DNA of 47,601 bases, taken from contig JAAEMK010000761.1 in NCBI GenBank assembly GCA_024225635.1, positions 1-47,601 of the forward strand, written 5' to 3'. The stretch's first letter is position 1, and every line of letters starts with the position of its first letter. Positions 26,709 to 36,700 of this stretch are shown here, in pieces. The DNA is from Desulfobacteraceae bacterium (GTDB lineage Bacteria; Desulfobacterota; Desulfobacteria; Desulfobacterales; Desulfobacteraceae). A model generated the notes under the pieces. It made no database searches, was not told the DNA's origin, and saw only the letters and a list, made by a program, of their open reading frames with translations. The translations under genes and the position numbers were made by a program.

Positions 26709-26724
26709 CCGCCACCTGTGGCGG
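26709..26724 (+). terminator. Hairpin CCGCCAC-CT-GTGGCGG after the flavoprotein gene
   Basis: A perfect 7-bp GC-rich stem starts 15 bases after the stop codon. There is only a weak T-rich tail, so it may be an inefficient terminator or an mRNA end-protecting hairpin. Confidence 0.45.
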
Positions 26725-26778
26725 TCATAGTTATTTGTCCTTACCACTTATGGGATTATCCGGTTTCAGGCGCCTCCC

Positions 26779-26871
26779 GCGGCCTGGCGACTTATCTTTC
26801 CCTGCAACGGCAAAGAAAGCCCGCCAGGCCGCGGTACTCTACAGTCAAAATAGTTTTGACGCCTGCTTGAG
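26779..26871 (+). pseudogene. Relic of a tolC-like gene
   Basis: About 92 bp match the segment 24217-24310 of the intact tolC-family gene, including an identical run across the codons for QAAVLYSQ. Relative to the intact gene there are at least two single-base losses (GGG to GG near 26786, AAAA to AAA near 26811), so no frame survives. Several substitutions suggest it descends from a paralogue and not from a very recent copy. It lies on the far side of the TetR/flavoprotein pair. Confidence 0.75.
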
Positions 26872-26887
26872 GTGCGGATTCCCGGGA

Positions 26888-28375
26888 TTAAGGAGCATCT
26901 GTCTCAACAACAAATCTTCCCCCATCGGCCTTCCCATGGGAGGCTTCAGAGGCTCTTTCACCCGACCTGCCGCCGCTGTACCAGAACCCCAGCGCCTTTG
27001 CCGCAAGCAGAATTCCCGCCGCCGCAAGCACCAGGGCCAGGGTGGTGGCCAGCCCGTAAGTTGCGTAGAATATGGGGCTGAGGGAAACCAGGAAGAGTTC
27101 TATGGGCGCAATAAGGATATATGCCAGCCCGTAATCCTCCAGGGTTTCGCTTTCAAAGTTCGGATCTACAATGCGCAGGAGGGTCACGCCAAAGGCCACG
27201 ACCCCGGTACACCATCCGAAATTGAAGATCCCACGCTCAAACCAGTAATTGTTGGACATGCGCGGGGCAATCACATAGAGGTTGAACAACACCCACCCCA
27301 TGCCGAGGAGAATGAGCAACAGAAGCGGCTGCCAGAAGGTGACCACCACGGAGATCTTGATGGAGGCCACACCAAATCCCACCATGAAATCGGAAAAGCA
27401 ACTGCCCAGCCGTGTGCTCACCTGCTTATCGACAAATCCGTCCATCTTCAGGAGAACCAGGGTCTTCTGGATGGCCATTGCACCGATCATGGCAGTGCAG
27501 ACCTCGGGCATGTAGAGCGCTTTGCCGCCGATGGAAAGCCAGGAGATCTGGGAGATCCACTTGGTCAGGTAGATGCCGCCCAGGGTGGCCGCGAAGATCA
27601 GGGCCGCATGCCAGGCAAGGGGATCGATGGACATGGGGGAAACGGTCTGTTCTCCCACGGACAGCCGCTCTTCTTGGGGGATCAGGCCGGTGCGCAGGGA
27701 TTCGGGCAACGACCCCGCCTCTTTGACGATCCGGGTATACTGCTTTCTGGTTGCAGCCCGGATCAACAGCACACCGCCGAAAATCGCCACCAGAAGGCCA
27801 ATGGTTGCCATGGTCATCCCCACGGTGATGGCATCGTGAAACCCTAGTTTTTCAAGGGTTCCGCCGATGGCCGTGGCATAGCCGTGCCCGCCCGCAAACC
27901 CTGCCGGCAGCATCCATGCAAACCCTTCGTGGAGGTCCGGCCAGAACAGTTTCATGACGGTAAGTCCCAGCACTGCCGCCAATGCGAACTGGGCCACTTC
28001 GGAGAACAGGCTGAAGAAAAAGGTGCTGCCGGCCTTATCAATGATCTCCTTCTTGGATTTGAACGCCTTCTGGCCGATGGGAAATGTGGCAAACAGCAGC
28101 ACAACCAACAGCCAAGCGTATTTCCCCATGACCGCTGAAAAGGGGATCACGTTCAGCATCTGGGGGCCGAGTATCAGCCCGATAAATCCGGCGATCACCG
28201 AGGCCGGGATGAAAAAATCCTGGAAAAACCTGATTTTTACCCGCATCACCTTGCCCACAAAGAGGAGCAGGGCCATGAAGCAGAAATCCTTAAGAATCGC
28301 CAGGGGGGCGCTTTTCATTATTTTCGCAATGACTTCCGGGTCTTGGACGGCTTGAACAATTATTTCAGGTGACAT
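26888..28375 (-). CDS. GltS-type sodium/glutamate symporter family protein
   Basis: About 495 aa, 11-12 predicted membrane segments. The re-entrant-loop signature GFAGGHGYATAIGGTLEKLG matches the SGGHG region of GltS, and a second pseudo-repeat follows in the C-terminal half. A longer N-terminus and cytoplasmic C-terminal tail (SGERASEASHGKADGG) distinguish it from E. coli GltS (401 aa). Two adjacent ATGs exist at 28378 and 28375; the second has better spacing from AGAGGA. It lies 80 bases after the MttB-family gene, so both are probably driven by the sigma-54 promoter. Import of an amino acid or betaine-like substrate for the methyltransferase is inferred, not shown. Confidence 0.85.
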   Translation of the reverse strand: MSPEIIVQAVQDPEVIAKIMKSAPLAILKDFCFMALLLFVGKVMRVKIRFFQDFFIPASVIAGFIGLILGPQMLNVIPFSAVMGKYAWLLVVLLFATFPIGQKAFKSKKEIIDKAGSTFFFSLFSEVAQFALAAVLGLTVMKLFWPDLHEGFAWMLPAGFAGGHGYATAIGGTLEKLGFHDAITVGMTMATIGLLVAIFGGVLLIRAATRKQYTRIVKEAGSLPESLRTGLIPQEERLSVGEQTVSPMSIDPLAWHAALIFAATLGGIYLTKWISQISWLSIGGKALYMPEVCTAMIGAMAIQKTLVLLKMDGFVDKQVSTRLGSCFSDFMVGFGVASIKISVVVTFWQPLLLLILLGMGWVLFNLYVIAPRMSNNYWFERGIFNFGWCTGVVAFGVTLLRIVDPNFESETLEDYGLAYILIAPIELFLVSLSPIFYATYGLATTLALVLAAAGILLAAKALGFWYSGGRSGERASEASHGKADGGRFVVETDAP

Positions 28376-28409
28376 CATTATCCTCTGTTTCGGAATTAAG
28401 ATTTCAAAA

Positions 28410-28445
28410 CAGGTTTACCGGGGGTGTGTCCCGCAAGGAAACCTG
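28410..28445 (-). other. Inverted repeat between mttB-like and gltS-like genes
   Basis: Arms CAGGTTT (28410-28416) and AAACCTG (28439-28445) could form a 7-bp stem in the intercistronic mRNA. There is no U-tract; it may adjust the relative expression of the two genes. Confidence 0.35.
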
Positions 28446-28458
28446 TCCGTTGCCCAGC

Positions 28459-29703
28459 TTAATAAAGGAAATATTTCTGCATGTTTTTAAGGGTGTGATC
28501 GTCCCGCATGTAATTGGGATTGCTGCTGTTGCGCTGGATGGCGTCAAATCCTTCGGGATCATAGGGATCAAATACCACATCCGGCGCCTGATCCGGGGTG
28601 GTTTCCCGGCAGAGTTCCACGTGGCGGACCAGCTTTTCCTCTGAAAAAGCGACCAGCTCCTTGAGGAAACCAAAGGCGTGCCGCATCTGGTGGAATCCGT
28701 ATTTTTTCATAAGCGCATACCCTTTTACGGCGTCTGCTTCGGCCCGGAGGCCGGGGTGCTCTTCACTGGTGGTGCAGGCGCTGTGAATGGAGGGCAGCTT
28801 GAGCTTTTTGTTTACATGGTCCAAAAGAAGGTTGGCCGAGTTGTGGGAAACCAGTCCCAGGTCCACGGCGTAGTTTTTATTGATATTGGCCACGGAGGGC
28901 AGCCCCGCATGGACAACGGTGACCCCGGGATTGACAAGCTGGGCCAGGGTAATGCCGAACAAGGCTTCTGCATGGGTCAGGGCCAGGAGGCCGGAGGTGG
29001 AGTACGGCGCTGAAAGCCCGGCCATGGGCATGGTGGAAACATAGGTGGGAATGCCTTTGCGGACACAGCTCAGGAACGGCGGAATCATGCTCTCAATCAC
29101 GTTCAGGGGGCTATTGATGATGGAAAACTGAACGGTCAGGTTGCCCCGGGTATTGTGAATCTCCAGGGCCTTGGCAAGACCGGCCTCGGTTACGGCGGCT
29201 GCGTAAATGGGCTTTTTGAAATGGGCTGTCATGAGATCCATCACTTTGACCTCTTCCTTGGGAATCAGCACCCCCCTTGCCATAAAATCCACCACATCGG
29301 CCTGCTGGGCGACCTTACAGATCCGGGCCAGGTGTTCAAAGGTCGGCTGGACCAGTTCGCCAGTGGCATCATCATGGACAAAGGGCGCGGTGCCGCCGAT
29401 GCCAAAGGCATTTTCAGGAATCCAGTACCGGTCCCGCTTGGGAACAGTGGTAAGGGCCTGCTCAACCAGGGGTGACAGCACATAAAGGTGGCCGGTGGTC
29501 TCGTCATAGGCGGCCATGCCGGTCTCTTCAAATATGGACCGGACCTCGGGGGATTCACATTTGACACCGACCTCCTCCAGCACCCGGAGGGCATCGGTAT
29601 GAATCCGGTCCAGCAGGGGCAATTGGTCCAGTGTCTCGCTTTCCATCCGTCCAACTGTTTCCGGCTGGGGCATCGGGTACATGGTTTCTGGGCTTTGGTA
29701 CAT
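28459..29703 (-). CDS. MttB-family (non-pyrrolysine) methyltransferase
   Basis: About 414 aa. The chain matches the trimethylamine methyltransferase MttB superfamily, with the AAVTEAGLAKALEIHN and GHNxAN-like VSHNSANLLLD segments and the final GFDAIQRNSSNPNYMRDDHT region. No amber codon interrupts it, so it belongs to the non-pyrrolysine branch, whose known members demethylate glycine betaine or related quaternary amines and pass the methyl group to a corrinoid protein. No corrinoid protein is encoded nearby. ATG 29703 is chosen because AAAGGAAG lies just upstream; the longer reading would cross the sigma-54 promoter. It is the first gene of a pair with the GltS-type symporter. Confidence 0.88.
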   Translation of the reverse strand: MYQSPETMYPMPQPETVGRMESETLDQLPLLDRIHTDALRVLEEVGVKCESPEVRSIFEETGMAAYDETTGHLYVLSPLVEQALTTVPKRDRYWIPENAFGIGGTAPFVHDDATGELVQPTFEHLARICKVAQQADVVDFMARGVLIPKEEVKVMDLMTAHFKKPIYAAAVTEAGLAKALEIHNTRGNLTVQFSIINSPLNVIESMIPPFLSCVRKGIPTYVSTMPMAGLSAPYSTSGLLALTHAEALFGITLAQLVNPGVTVVHAGLPSVANINKNYAVDLGLVSHNSANLLLDHVNKKLKLPSIHSACTTSEEHPGLRAEADAVKGYALMKKYGFHQMRHAFGFLKELVAFSEEKLVRHVELCRETTPDQAPDVVFDPYDPEGFDAIQRNSSNPNYMRDDHTLKNMQKYFLY

Positions 29704-29765
29704 GTTTTCTTCCTTTGCTATGAGAATTTCCTGTTTGATCTCAAACAGATTTGCCCCCTTACCTG

Positions 29766-29781
29766 AGCAAAGGATATGCCA
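29766..29781 (-). promoter_or_regulatory. Sigma-54 promoter, TGGCAT-N5-TTGCT
   Basis: On the minus strand the sequence TGGCATATCCTTTGCT has the invariant GG and GC exactly 10 bases apart, matching the -24/-12 consensus closely. It lies about 60 bases before the mttB-like ATG, and the gene upstream encodes a sigma-54 activator. This makes it the likely promoter for the methyltransferase-symporter pair. Confidence 0.82.
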
Positions 29782-29840
29782 AACGGCAAAAATAGCCCAA
29801 CGTGCTGATATGACGGATAAAAACAAAAAGAACGGAACTT

Positions 29841-29864
29841 AAAAAAATAGGGCCCGAAGGCCCC
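29841..29864 (-). terminator. Rho-independent terminator of the sigma-54 activator gene
   Basis: On the minus strand GGGCC-TTCG-GGCCC is followed by TATTTTTTT, about 90 bases after the activator stop. It separates the activator transcript from the sigma-54 promoter downstream. Confidence 0.8.
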
Positions 29865-29953
29865 ATCGAACAGTTAACCGACTAAAATAACAATAGATTC
29901 AAAACATTAGGGTCATATAACCCCATTCGGGTTTTTGGACCCCATTGAAAGGC

Positions 29954-32260
29954 TCACATCTTCAGGCCATGGGCCTTTATTTTTTTGAAAAGCGTCTTGC
30001 GGTTGATGTTCAAGATCTCAGCCGTTTTGCCCCGATGCCAGTTGAACCGAATCAGCACTTGCTCGATATAGGCTTTTTCAAAATTCTCCATGGTTTTCCG
30101 AAGATCGGTAAGGCCTTCGATGTTTTGAGCCCCACCCTCCCCCGTCACCGGCTCCGGCTCCCTGGAAACCAGGCCTGGAAAATCAAGTTTTTTCAATGTC
30201 ACATAGCGGTTCAACACATTCTGCAGCTCCCGGACATTTCCCGGCCAGTCATAGCTTCTGAGCGCTTCAATGATATTCCCGGTAACCGGCGGCAGGATTT
30301 CGGGATCGTACTTGTTCAGAAAATGCTCGATGAGCAGGGCAATATCTTCCTTGCGCTTCCTGAGCGGGGGAAGAAAGATGGGAACGATGTGAATCCGGTA
30401 ATAAAAATCCCGCCGCATGAGCCCTTTTTTGACCAGGGACTCCAGATCCTTGTTGGTGGCCGCCACGATCCGGATATCCGGCTTTCTGACCCCGGTACCG
30501 CCCACCGGGGTAAAACCGCCGCCCTCGATGGCCCGCAAAAGCATCACCTGCATGTTGAGATCAATATCTCCGATCTCATCCAGAAACAGGGTGCCTCCGT
30601 CCGCCCGGTCCATAAACCCGGTTTTGTCCGCATCCGCACCCGTGAACGCCCCTTTTTTGTGGCCAAAGAACTCGCTTTCCAGCAGGTTTGCCGGAATGGC
30701 CCCGCAGTTTACCGGCACAAAGGCCCTTTGGCTCCGGTCGCTCATGTCATGGATGGCCCGGGCCACAAGCTCCTTGCCCGTGCCGGACTCGCCATATAGG
30801 ATCACATGCTCATGGGTTGCGGCCGCCTTCAGTATCATCTCATACACTTCCTGCATGACCCGGCTTTTCCCCACAATATCACCAAACCGGAACCGCTCTT
30901 TCATGGCCGACCTCAGCCGTACATTCTCACGGCGCAGCCTTATTTCCTCCTCCTGCCGCCCGGTTACATCGGTGATAAACCCCTCCCGTATGGGAATTGC
31001 GCCATCCAGGCTTTGGGATGCCACCCCATAATCACAAACCCACTTATATCCCCCGGACCGGGTTTTCATGCGATACAGCCAGGGATATCCGTTTTCCGGT
31101 TCCGGATGGCTTTCAATGGCTGAAAAGTCATCCGGATAAACCAGTTTTTTAAAAGTTCGGATGCCATGGGCCGCAAGGTATTCCGGCGTGTATCCCAGCA
31201 GCCTTTCGCAGCCGCTGCTGATAAATTCAATTGTCCGCGCATCATCGGTCCGGGACCGGTAAACCATGCCGGGCAGGTTGTCCATGAGGGTGGTAAGCTG
31301 TCTCCGGTGCGCTTCAAGGGCCTGCTCGGTCTTTTCCCGCTTTCTGATCTCCCGGTTCAAGATCTCGTTTTTTTCTGAAATGGCAAGGGTCTTCCTGCGC
31401 ACCTGTTTCTCAAGCAGGAGACTGCTCAACAAAAACAGGAGGGCCAGGCAGCCCGCGCCGGCCAGGGTGTATACCGCCCACCGCGGCACCAGCCGATCCC
31501 GTGACATGGCCTCCAGCCGGCTCACGGTCCACTTGTCAAGGGCCCTGTGGTAAATGGAATCCGGATCGGACTTCAGCGCGACCAGGTGACGGTCAATGGC
31601 ATCCGTCAGGTCACGGTTCCGGCCTTTGGCAACGGCAAACCTGAGTTCCGTGGGCATGAAGATGATGGCGGTTTTCTCCGCCCGGTACCGGCGGGCATGC
31701 TGCAAGGCAAAAATGTTGCTCGAGACCCCGGCATCCACCTCTCCCTCGTCCACAAGCCGGAAAATGGTGTCATAATCCTCGGCTTCAACAATCTCGCAGG
31801 TGATGCCCGTCTGTTTCAGGAATTTTCTGAAATATTCCGAGAAAACACCGTCTTTATAAAACGCAATTTTTTTTCCCTCAAGGGCGGCAATGGAATCGAT
31901 TTTCAGATTTTTCCGGGCGTAAAGGCGTCCCCAGTTGGTCATGAAGGTTTCCCGGTTGAAGTCAAAAAAGCGGGCACGGTTTTCGGAATAGGCAATGCCG
32001 ATCATCAGGTCGATCTTCCCGGTTTTCAGCCGCTCAATGCACTCGGTCCAGCTCCCTTTCACATAATCAAGCTGCCATTTTTCCGCCTTTGCCATGTGCT
32101 CAAGGACTTCAATATAAAGCCCCCCGGCTTTTCCGTCCAATGACCGGAAGACAAAAGGCTTGTAATCGTACACCCCGACCCGGACCGGAACATCCCCCCG
32201 GGATGGGACCGGTGCCAGCAGCAAGAGGCTGAAGAAGATCAACAATATATTTTGTTTCAC
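29954..32260 (-). CDS. Membrane-bound sigma-54 activator with periplasmic binding-protein sensor
   Basis: 768 aa. A signal sequence leads into a family-3 solute-binding domain (about 24-245) that should sit in the periplasm, then a TM helix (about 260-280), a coiled coil, a PAS domain (about 320-440), an AAA+ sigma-54 interaction domain with GESGTGKE, GAFTGA at 537-542 and a complete DEIGDIDLNMQVMLLR stretch, and a Fis-type HTH (about 725-768, KTAEILNINRKTLFKKIK). It therefore appears to sense a small molecule outside the membrane and activate sigma-54 RNA polymerase directly, with no separate kinase. The likely target is the promoter at 29766-29781. The ligand is probably a quaternary amine or amino acid, inferred from the target genes. 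Confidence 0.92.
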   Translation of the reverse strand: MKQNILLIFFSLLLLAPVPSRGDVPVRVGVYDYKPFVFRSLDGKAGGLYIEVLEHMAKAEKWQLDYVKGSWTECIERLKTGKIDLMIGIAYSENRARFFDFNRETFMTNWGRLYARKNLKIDSIAALEGKKIAFYKDGVFSEYFRKFLKQTGITCEIVEAEDYDTIFRLVDEGEVDAGVSSNIFALQHARRYRAEKTAIIFMPTELRFAVAKGRNRDLTDAIDRHLVALKSDPDSIYHRALDKWTVSRLEAMSRDRLVPRWAVYTLAGAGCLALLFLLSSLLLEKQVRRKTLAISEKNEILNREIRKREKTEQALEAHRRQLTTLMDNLPGMVYRSRTDDARTIEFISSGCERLLGYTPEYLAAHGIRTFKKLVYPDDFSAIESHPEPENGYPWLYRMKTRSGGYKWVCDYGVASQSLDGAIPIREGFITDVTGRQEEEIRLRRENVRLRSAMKERFRFGDIVGKSRVMQEVYEMILKAAATHEHVILYGESGTGKELVARAIHDMSDRSQRAFVPVNCGAIPANLLESEFFGHKKGAFTGADADKTGFMDRADGGTLFLDEIGDIDLNMQVMLLRAIEGGGFTPVGGTGVRKPDIRIVAATNKDLESLVKKGLMRRDFYYRIHIVPIFLPPLRKRKEDIALLIEHFLNKYDPEILPPVTGNIIEALRSYDWPGNVRELQNVLNRYVTLKKLDFPGLVSREPEPVTGEGGAQNIEGLTDLRKTMENFEKAYIEQVLIRFNWHRGKTAEILNINRKTLFKKIKAHGLKM

Positions 32261-32338
32261 AAGTCCCCCTGTCCGCCTGAAAACATCATAAAGCTGTCTC
32301 CGGCTGCTTTAAAAAGTTCAATTTACCAAACCCACCGT

Positions 32339-32377
32339 ACCCATTTCACGGTGAGCCCAAAAACACAACTTTTTTTT
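32339..32377. repeat. Dispersed short repeat, copy 2
   Basis: Copy of the element at 6034-6073 with only a few differences over about 39 bp. It lies between the activator gene and the divergent exonuclease gene. Confidence 0.65.
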
Positions 32378-32422
32378 GACCTTGACAGGGGATAGCTCCC
32401 AAGGCAATAGTAATAAACAGCC

Positions 32423-32953
32423 ATGACAAACAACAGCCCCAACAAACCCGGGAAGAAGCAGATAAGAAGACCCTACATTATTGATGTGGAAGCGTCGGGG
32501 TTTGGCCAGGGCAGCTACCCCATTGAAATCGGCCTTGCCCTGGAGCTGGGGGAACGTTATTGCTCCCTCCTGACCCCTGCCCCGGAGTGGACCCATTGGG
32601 ATGAAACCGCCGAAAAAATCCATTGCGTGCCCCGGAAGAGCCTGCTTATCAACGGCAGCCCCATTGCCCAGGTGGCAAACGACCTAAACCGGCTTTTGAA
32701 AGACAAAACCATATACAGCGACGGATGGGTGGTGGACAAACCCTGGCTCACAACCCTGTTTTACGCGGCAAGGATTCACCAGCGCTTTTCCATCAGCCCC
32801 ATCGAGCTGATACTCTCCGAAGACCAGATGGCCATCTGGGACGACACAAAGGCCCGGGTAACCCGGGAGCTGGCGCTCAAGCGGCACAGGGCAAGCGCCG
32901 ATGCCCTGATCATCCAGGAGACCTATGTGAGAACCCGCGCAAAGACCTGCTGA
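32423..32953 (+). CDS. DEDDh-type 3'-5' exonuclease domain protein
   Basis: 176 aa. The three exonuclease blocks are visible: IIDVEASG with D21 and E23, YSDGWVVDKPW with the middle Asp near residue 100, and HRASAD giving the His and final Asp of the DEDDh set. The size is that of a stand-alone exonuclease of the DnaQ/RNase T fold; DNA or RNA substrate cannot be told. It has no obvious ribosome site. Its 3' end overlaps the 3' end of a convergent binding-protein pseudogene by 44 bases. Confidence 0.8.
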   Translation: MTNNSPNKPGKKQIRRPYIIDVEASGFGQGSYPIEIGLALELGERYCSLLTPAPEWTHWDETAEKIHCVPRKSLLINGSPIAQVANDLNRLLKDKTIYSDGWVVDKPWLTTLFYAARIHQRFSISPIELILSEDQMAIWDDTKARVTRELALKRHRASADALIIQETYVRTRAKTC

Positions 32954-33580
32954 CCCACGGCAGCGGATTGCCGAGGGGCTGCGCCTGAGCAAACTCCTCG
33001 TTTTTCAGCAAAGGAATGATAACGGACTCAAGCCCCACATAAACATCGGTTCTGCCTTTCAGAAGTTTTCTGAGTCCCTGGGAGTCCCCGTTCACAGCCT
33101 CCAGCATGCCGGGCTTTACAACCCGGGACAGCATTTCCTTACATTTTATGACGCCCCGCCGGTAATTGACCCGAAGATTCCTGTTTCGCAGACTTTCACA
33201 ATCATGGAATCCCATCTTTTCATCGACTGCATAAGCGGCAAATCTGACGGTCCACAGGGGCTCGTCAACCCGAATCAGGTTCGGATACATTGTGTTGAAA
33301 TCCGCCACCCGCCCGGGTTCTCCGTCCACTTCTCCCTGATTTGCCAGATACGCCCCCCGTTTCACGGGGTATTGCCTGAATTCGAATTCCATCCCCAACC
33401 TCCGGAAGGCTTCGGAATAGACAAGTTTATACCATTTTACCCGGAAACTGTTTTCCGGAATCACATTCGCGAAAACAATTTTCCCCCGGCCTGCAAGGTT
33501 CCCGGAACAGATATGACCAAAAAAGCTGCCATAAGAAGTGCCGGCATAATCACGGAGATCATTCTTTTTCCATGGTTCAT
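32910..33580 (-). pseudogene. Family-3 solute-binding protein, frameshifted and 3'-truncated
   Basis: The start at 33580 (GGAGG 8 bases upstream) gives a signal peptide ending LQA-GGK. A run of five G near 33485 shifts the frame: one more G would join it in frame to KIVFANVIPENSFRVKWYKL, the first strand of the mature domain. The body then continues through RRLGMEFEFRQYPVKRGAYL and GRTDVYVGLESVI. The expected final helix (a YHYLHKKH-like segment) is missing and replaced by unrelated residues overlapping the exonuclease gene. It is either a pseudogene or, for the G-run alone, a phase-variable or sequencing-error frameshift. The missing C-terminus argues for decay. Confidence 0.7.
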
Positions 33581-33759
33581 ATACATATCCTCCACACTGA
33601 AATTATAAAAGATATGTTCAATCTGAAATAAACAGGAAGCAGGCAGTCTCAAAGAAAGCTGACTGAACCTCCCTGGTCGTCCAATGGGGCAAACGAAAGA
33701 TCCTTAATCTTTATCAGATTCAGACTCAATTTTCCATCATTAACAAAAGAAGAACGGTT

Positions 33760-36700
33760 TCAAGGTATAGGTACAGTCTGCTTTTCCTGGTTTTGATCCA
33801 GAAGATCCGATAATTGTTTCACCAGTTGGGGGAAACTGTTCAATGTGGCCGGCAGTACCTCCATGTCAAATTTCCTGGCCTGGGTCAAAAGCTGCTCACC
33901 CCAATCGTTCAGATCATCATTTCCGTATTCCATACCAAGATTGATTGCCGTCCCGGCAAACTCTTCAATTTCACAAATGATCATACCATCATGTAAAAGT
34001 TCCCATTGTCCCTTCAGTTCTTCCTCCATACGCCTTAATAACCGGCTCAGTTTTACAATGGCTTCAGGGGAAAGCTTCTTTTGGGTGCGCTCGGCAGGTA
34101 CAGCCGGACCGGATTGAAAAACAGGGGGGACAGACACCGGTTTGGAACTGTCACTGGAACACGGGAGCCGTACATCGGGAATGGACACCCTGAACCGGCT
34201 GCCTTGTCCCACAACGCTTTCCACTTCAATGGTTCCTTCCATTGCCTCCACCAGTTTTCTTGATATGGAAAGCCCGATACCGGTTCCCCCGTAAATGTCG
34301 AAATCCTGCCCCTTTTGCTGACAGAATCGCTCGAAAATGAATTCTTTCTGATCCTCGGCAATGCCAATGCCTGTGTCCTCAATGACAAAAAAGAATTCCG
34401 ACAACAGGGTGTTATCACCGGAATTCTGAAAACCCACGGTAATTTTTACAGATCCTGTTTCAGTAAATTTAATGGCATTCCCCACCATATTCATCAGAAT
34501 CTGTCTGAGCCTTATCTTGTCCAGAATAATAACAGGGGGAAGGCCTGGTTCCAGGTTGATAAAGAAGTTCAGGCCTTTCTTCTCAATGTTTTTGGAAAAA
34601 ATCCGCTCAATTTCCCTAAACAGGTCGTCCAGATTGAAGGCTGCATATTCAATGGTAAAGTTGCCGGACTCAGCCTTTGACAAATCCAGAATATCATTTA
34701 GCAGGGTTAAAAGGGATTTGCCGGCTGAGCGAATGCTTAAAACAGACTCCTTTATTTCTTCATCCCGGCTATTCTTCTGAAGAATTTCAGAAAATCCCAT
34801 AATCAGGTTCAGGGGTGTCCTGATCTCATGGCTCATGTTGGCCAGGAATTCGCTTTTGGCAAGGCTGGCGGCTTCAGCTCGCTCTTTTTGAGTCTCCAGT
34901 TGCCGGGTCCGCTCTTTCACCATTTTTTCCAGCTTAAATTTATGGCTTCGGAGTTTGTTTTCAATATGAATCTGTTTTTCCAGAAGTTCAGACTTCATTC
35001 TATCAATGGTCTTTAGTTCATCAGTAACCTGCCTTTCTTTTTCCAGTTCTTTTTTTTGGGCAGTGAGTCTTTTTTCCAGATTTTTTGTTTTTAGTTTCCA
35101 GAGGCCAAACCATAAGCCAAGCAGAAGAAGGAAATACACACAATATGCCCAGACTGTTTTCCAGGGCGGGTGCTCCACCTGGATCTCAATTGCGGTACCT
35201 TGGGTATTCCAGATTCCGTCATTGTTGCTGCCAAACAGCCTCAAAGTATAATTGCCTCCGGGAATATTCGTATATTTACCATACCGCCGGGATTCGATAA
35301 TGTTCCATTCTGTTTCAAAACCCTCAAGGTAATAGGCATACCGATTATTTTCCGGGCAGGTATAATTTAGAGCCGAGAATTCAAATTCAAAAAAGTTTTT
35401 CTGCCAGGGAAGTTTCAAGAAGCGTATGGTTTCAGGGGATTTTTCCGGAACAACGCTTTCTCCAGCCTGTCCGATGGAGGTCAGGACCACAGGCGGGATA
35501 TAGGGATTTTTCAGTATCTTGCCGGGATCAAACCGGTTCACTCCTGAGAGACCTGAAAACCACATCTCTCCTTCTTTGGTTTTTAATGCGCTTTTGGCAA
35601 ACAGACTGAATTGGGTCCCCTGGAGACCGTCCCTGGCCGTATAGGCCTCGACCACTTGTTTCTTTTTTATATTAAAAACAAAAATGCCTGCATTCGAACT
35701 CAGCCATAGATTCCCTTTATCATCTTCAAGAATAGCCCGTATGGTCCTTGTGGTGAAACCCTGTTTTCGTCCGTACGCTGTGAATTTTTCCCTGTTTCTG
35801 TCAAATAAATGAAGACCGCCGTCTTCGGTGCTTACCCAGAAATTATCAAAGGAATCAACATAGCAATCGCTGATGCTATTTCCCTGGAGACTGTCCGGAT
35901 TGCCCGCTTCCTTTTCAAAATGGTCAAAGGTTTCCCCGGCTCTTCTGAATCGATTCAACCCTGCCTTGGTTGGTATCCACAGAGTCCCCTCATTGTCCTG
36001 GAAAAGGTTGAAAGCCACATTATTGCTCAGGCTTTTCGGGTTCTTCTTCTCGTGACGGTATTGTTTGAAGCTGCCCTGTTTTTTATCAAATTTGAACAGT
36101 CCGTTCTCCTGGGTGCCGAACCAGAGGATATCCGGGTTGAATTTATCCTGGAGAATGGCCCGGGGTGCGGCACCGGGAACAATGGGGTTTTTATAGGTCT
36201 TTTCAATGGTCCGGGATTGCCTGTCAAAAATATTGAGGGTCCCGTTACCAGCCCCGATCCAGAATAGTCCCTGATCGTCTTCAAATATGGAATAAACCGA
36301 TGACAAGCCGGGGTCGGGTTTTATGGGATTGGCCATGGAAGAGAAATCATTGGTGGCCGGGTTAAATTTTATCAACCCGCCTTTTCCTCCTCCGGCCATC
36401 CAGATATCATCTCTCTTGTCCTGGTGAATCATGATCACGGAATTTGATCCCAGGCTCTTTTTATTCATGGAATCGTGGCGAAAGGTACCAAACTTCTGAA
36501 AGTATCTGTCATAGGTATCAACAGGTCCTGTGTTCTCGACGACCCAGATGATTCCCTGACGATCCATGAAAAAACCCATGACTTTATCCCCGCTGAGACA
36601 TGCGTTATTGCCGGGCTGATGCCCCAGGGAAAAAAATTCTTCCTTGTCTTTGTCAAATAACTCAAGCCCTATCGGGGCCGTGTAGGAATGGGCAATCCAC

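Noticed and set aside
26660-27847. 395-codon plus-strand frame
   Set aside because: It lies mostly opposite the GltS-type gene, whose membrane segments and family signature are clear on the minus strand.
28459-29703. Pyrrolysine-containing MttB
   Set aside because: The frame is complete with no internal amber codon, so it belongs to the non-pyrrolysine branch.
29945-30799. 284-codon plus-strand frame
   Set aside because: It is antisense to the well-defined sigma-54 AAA+ and HTH domains.
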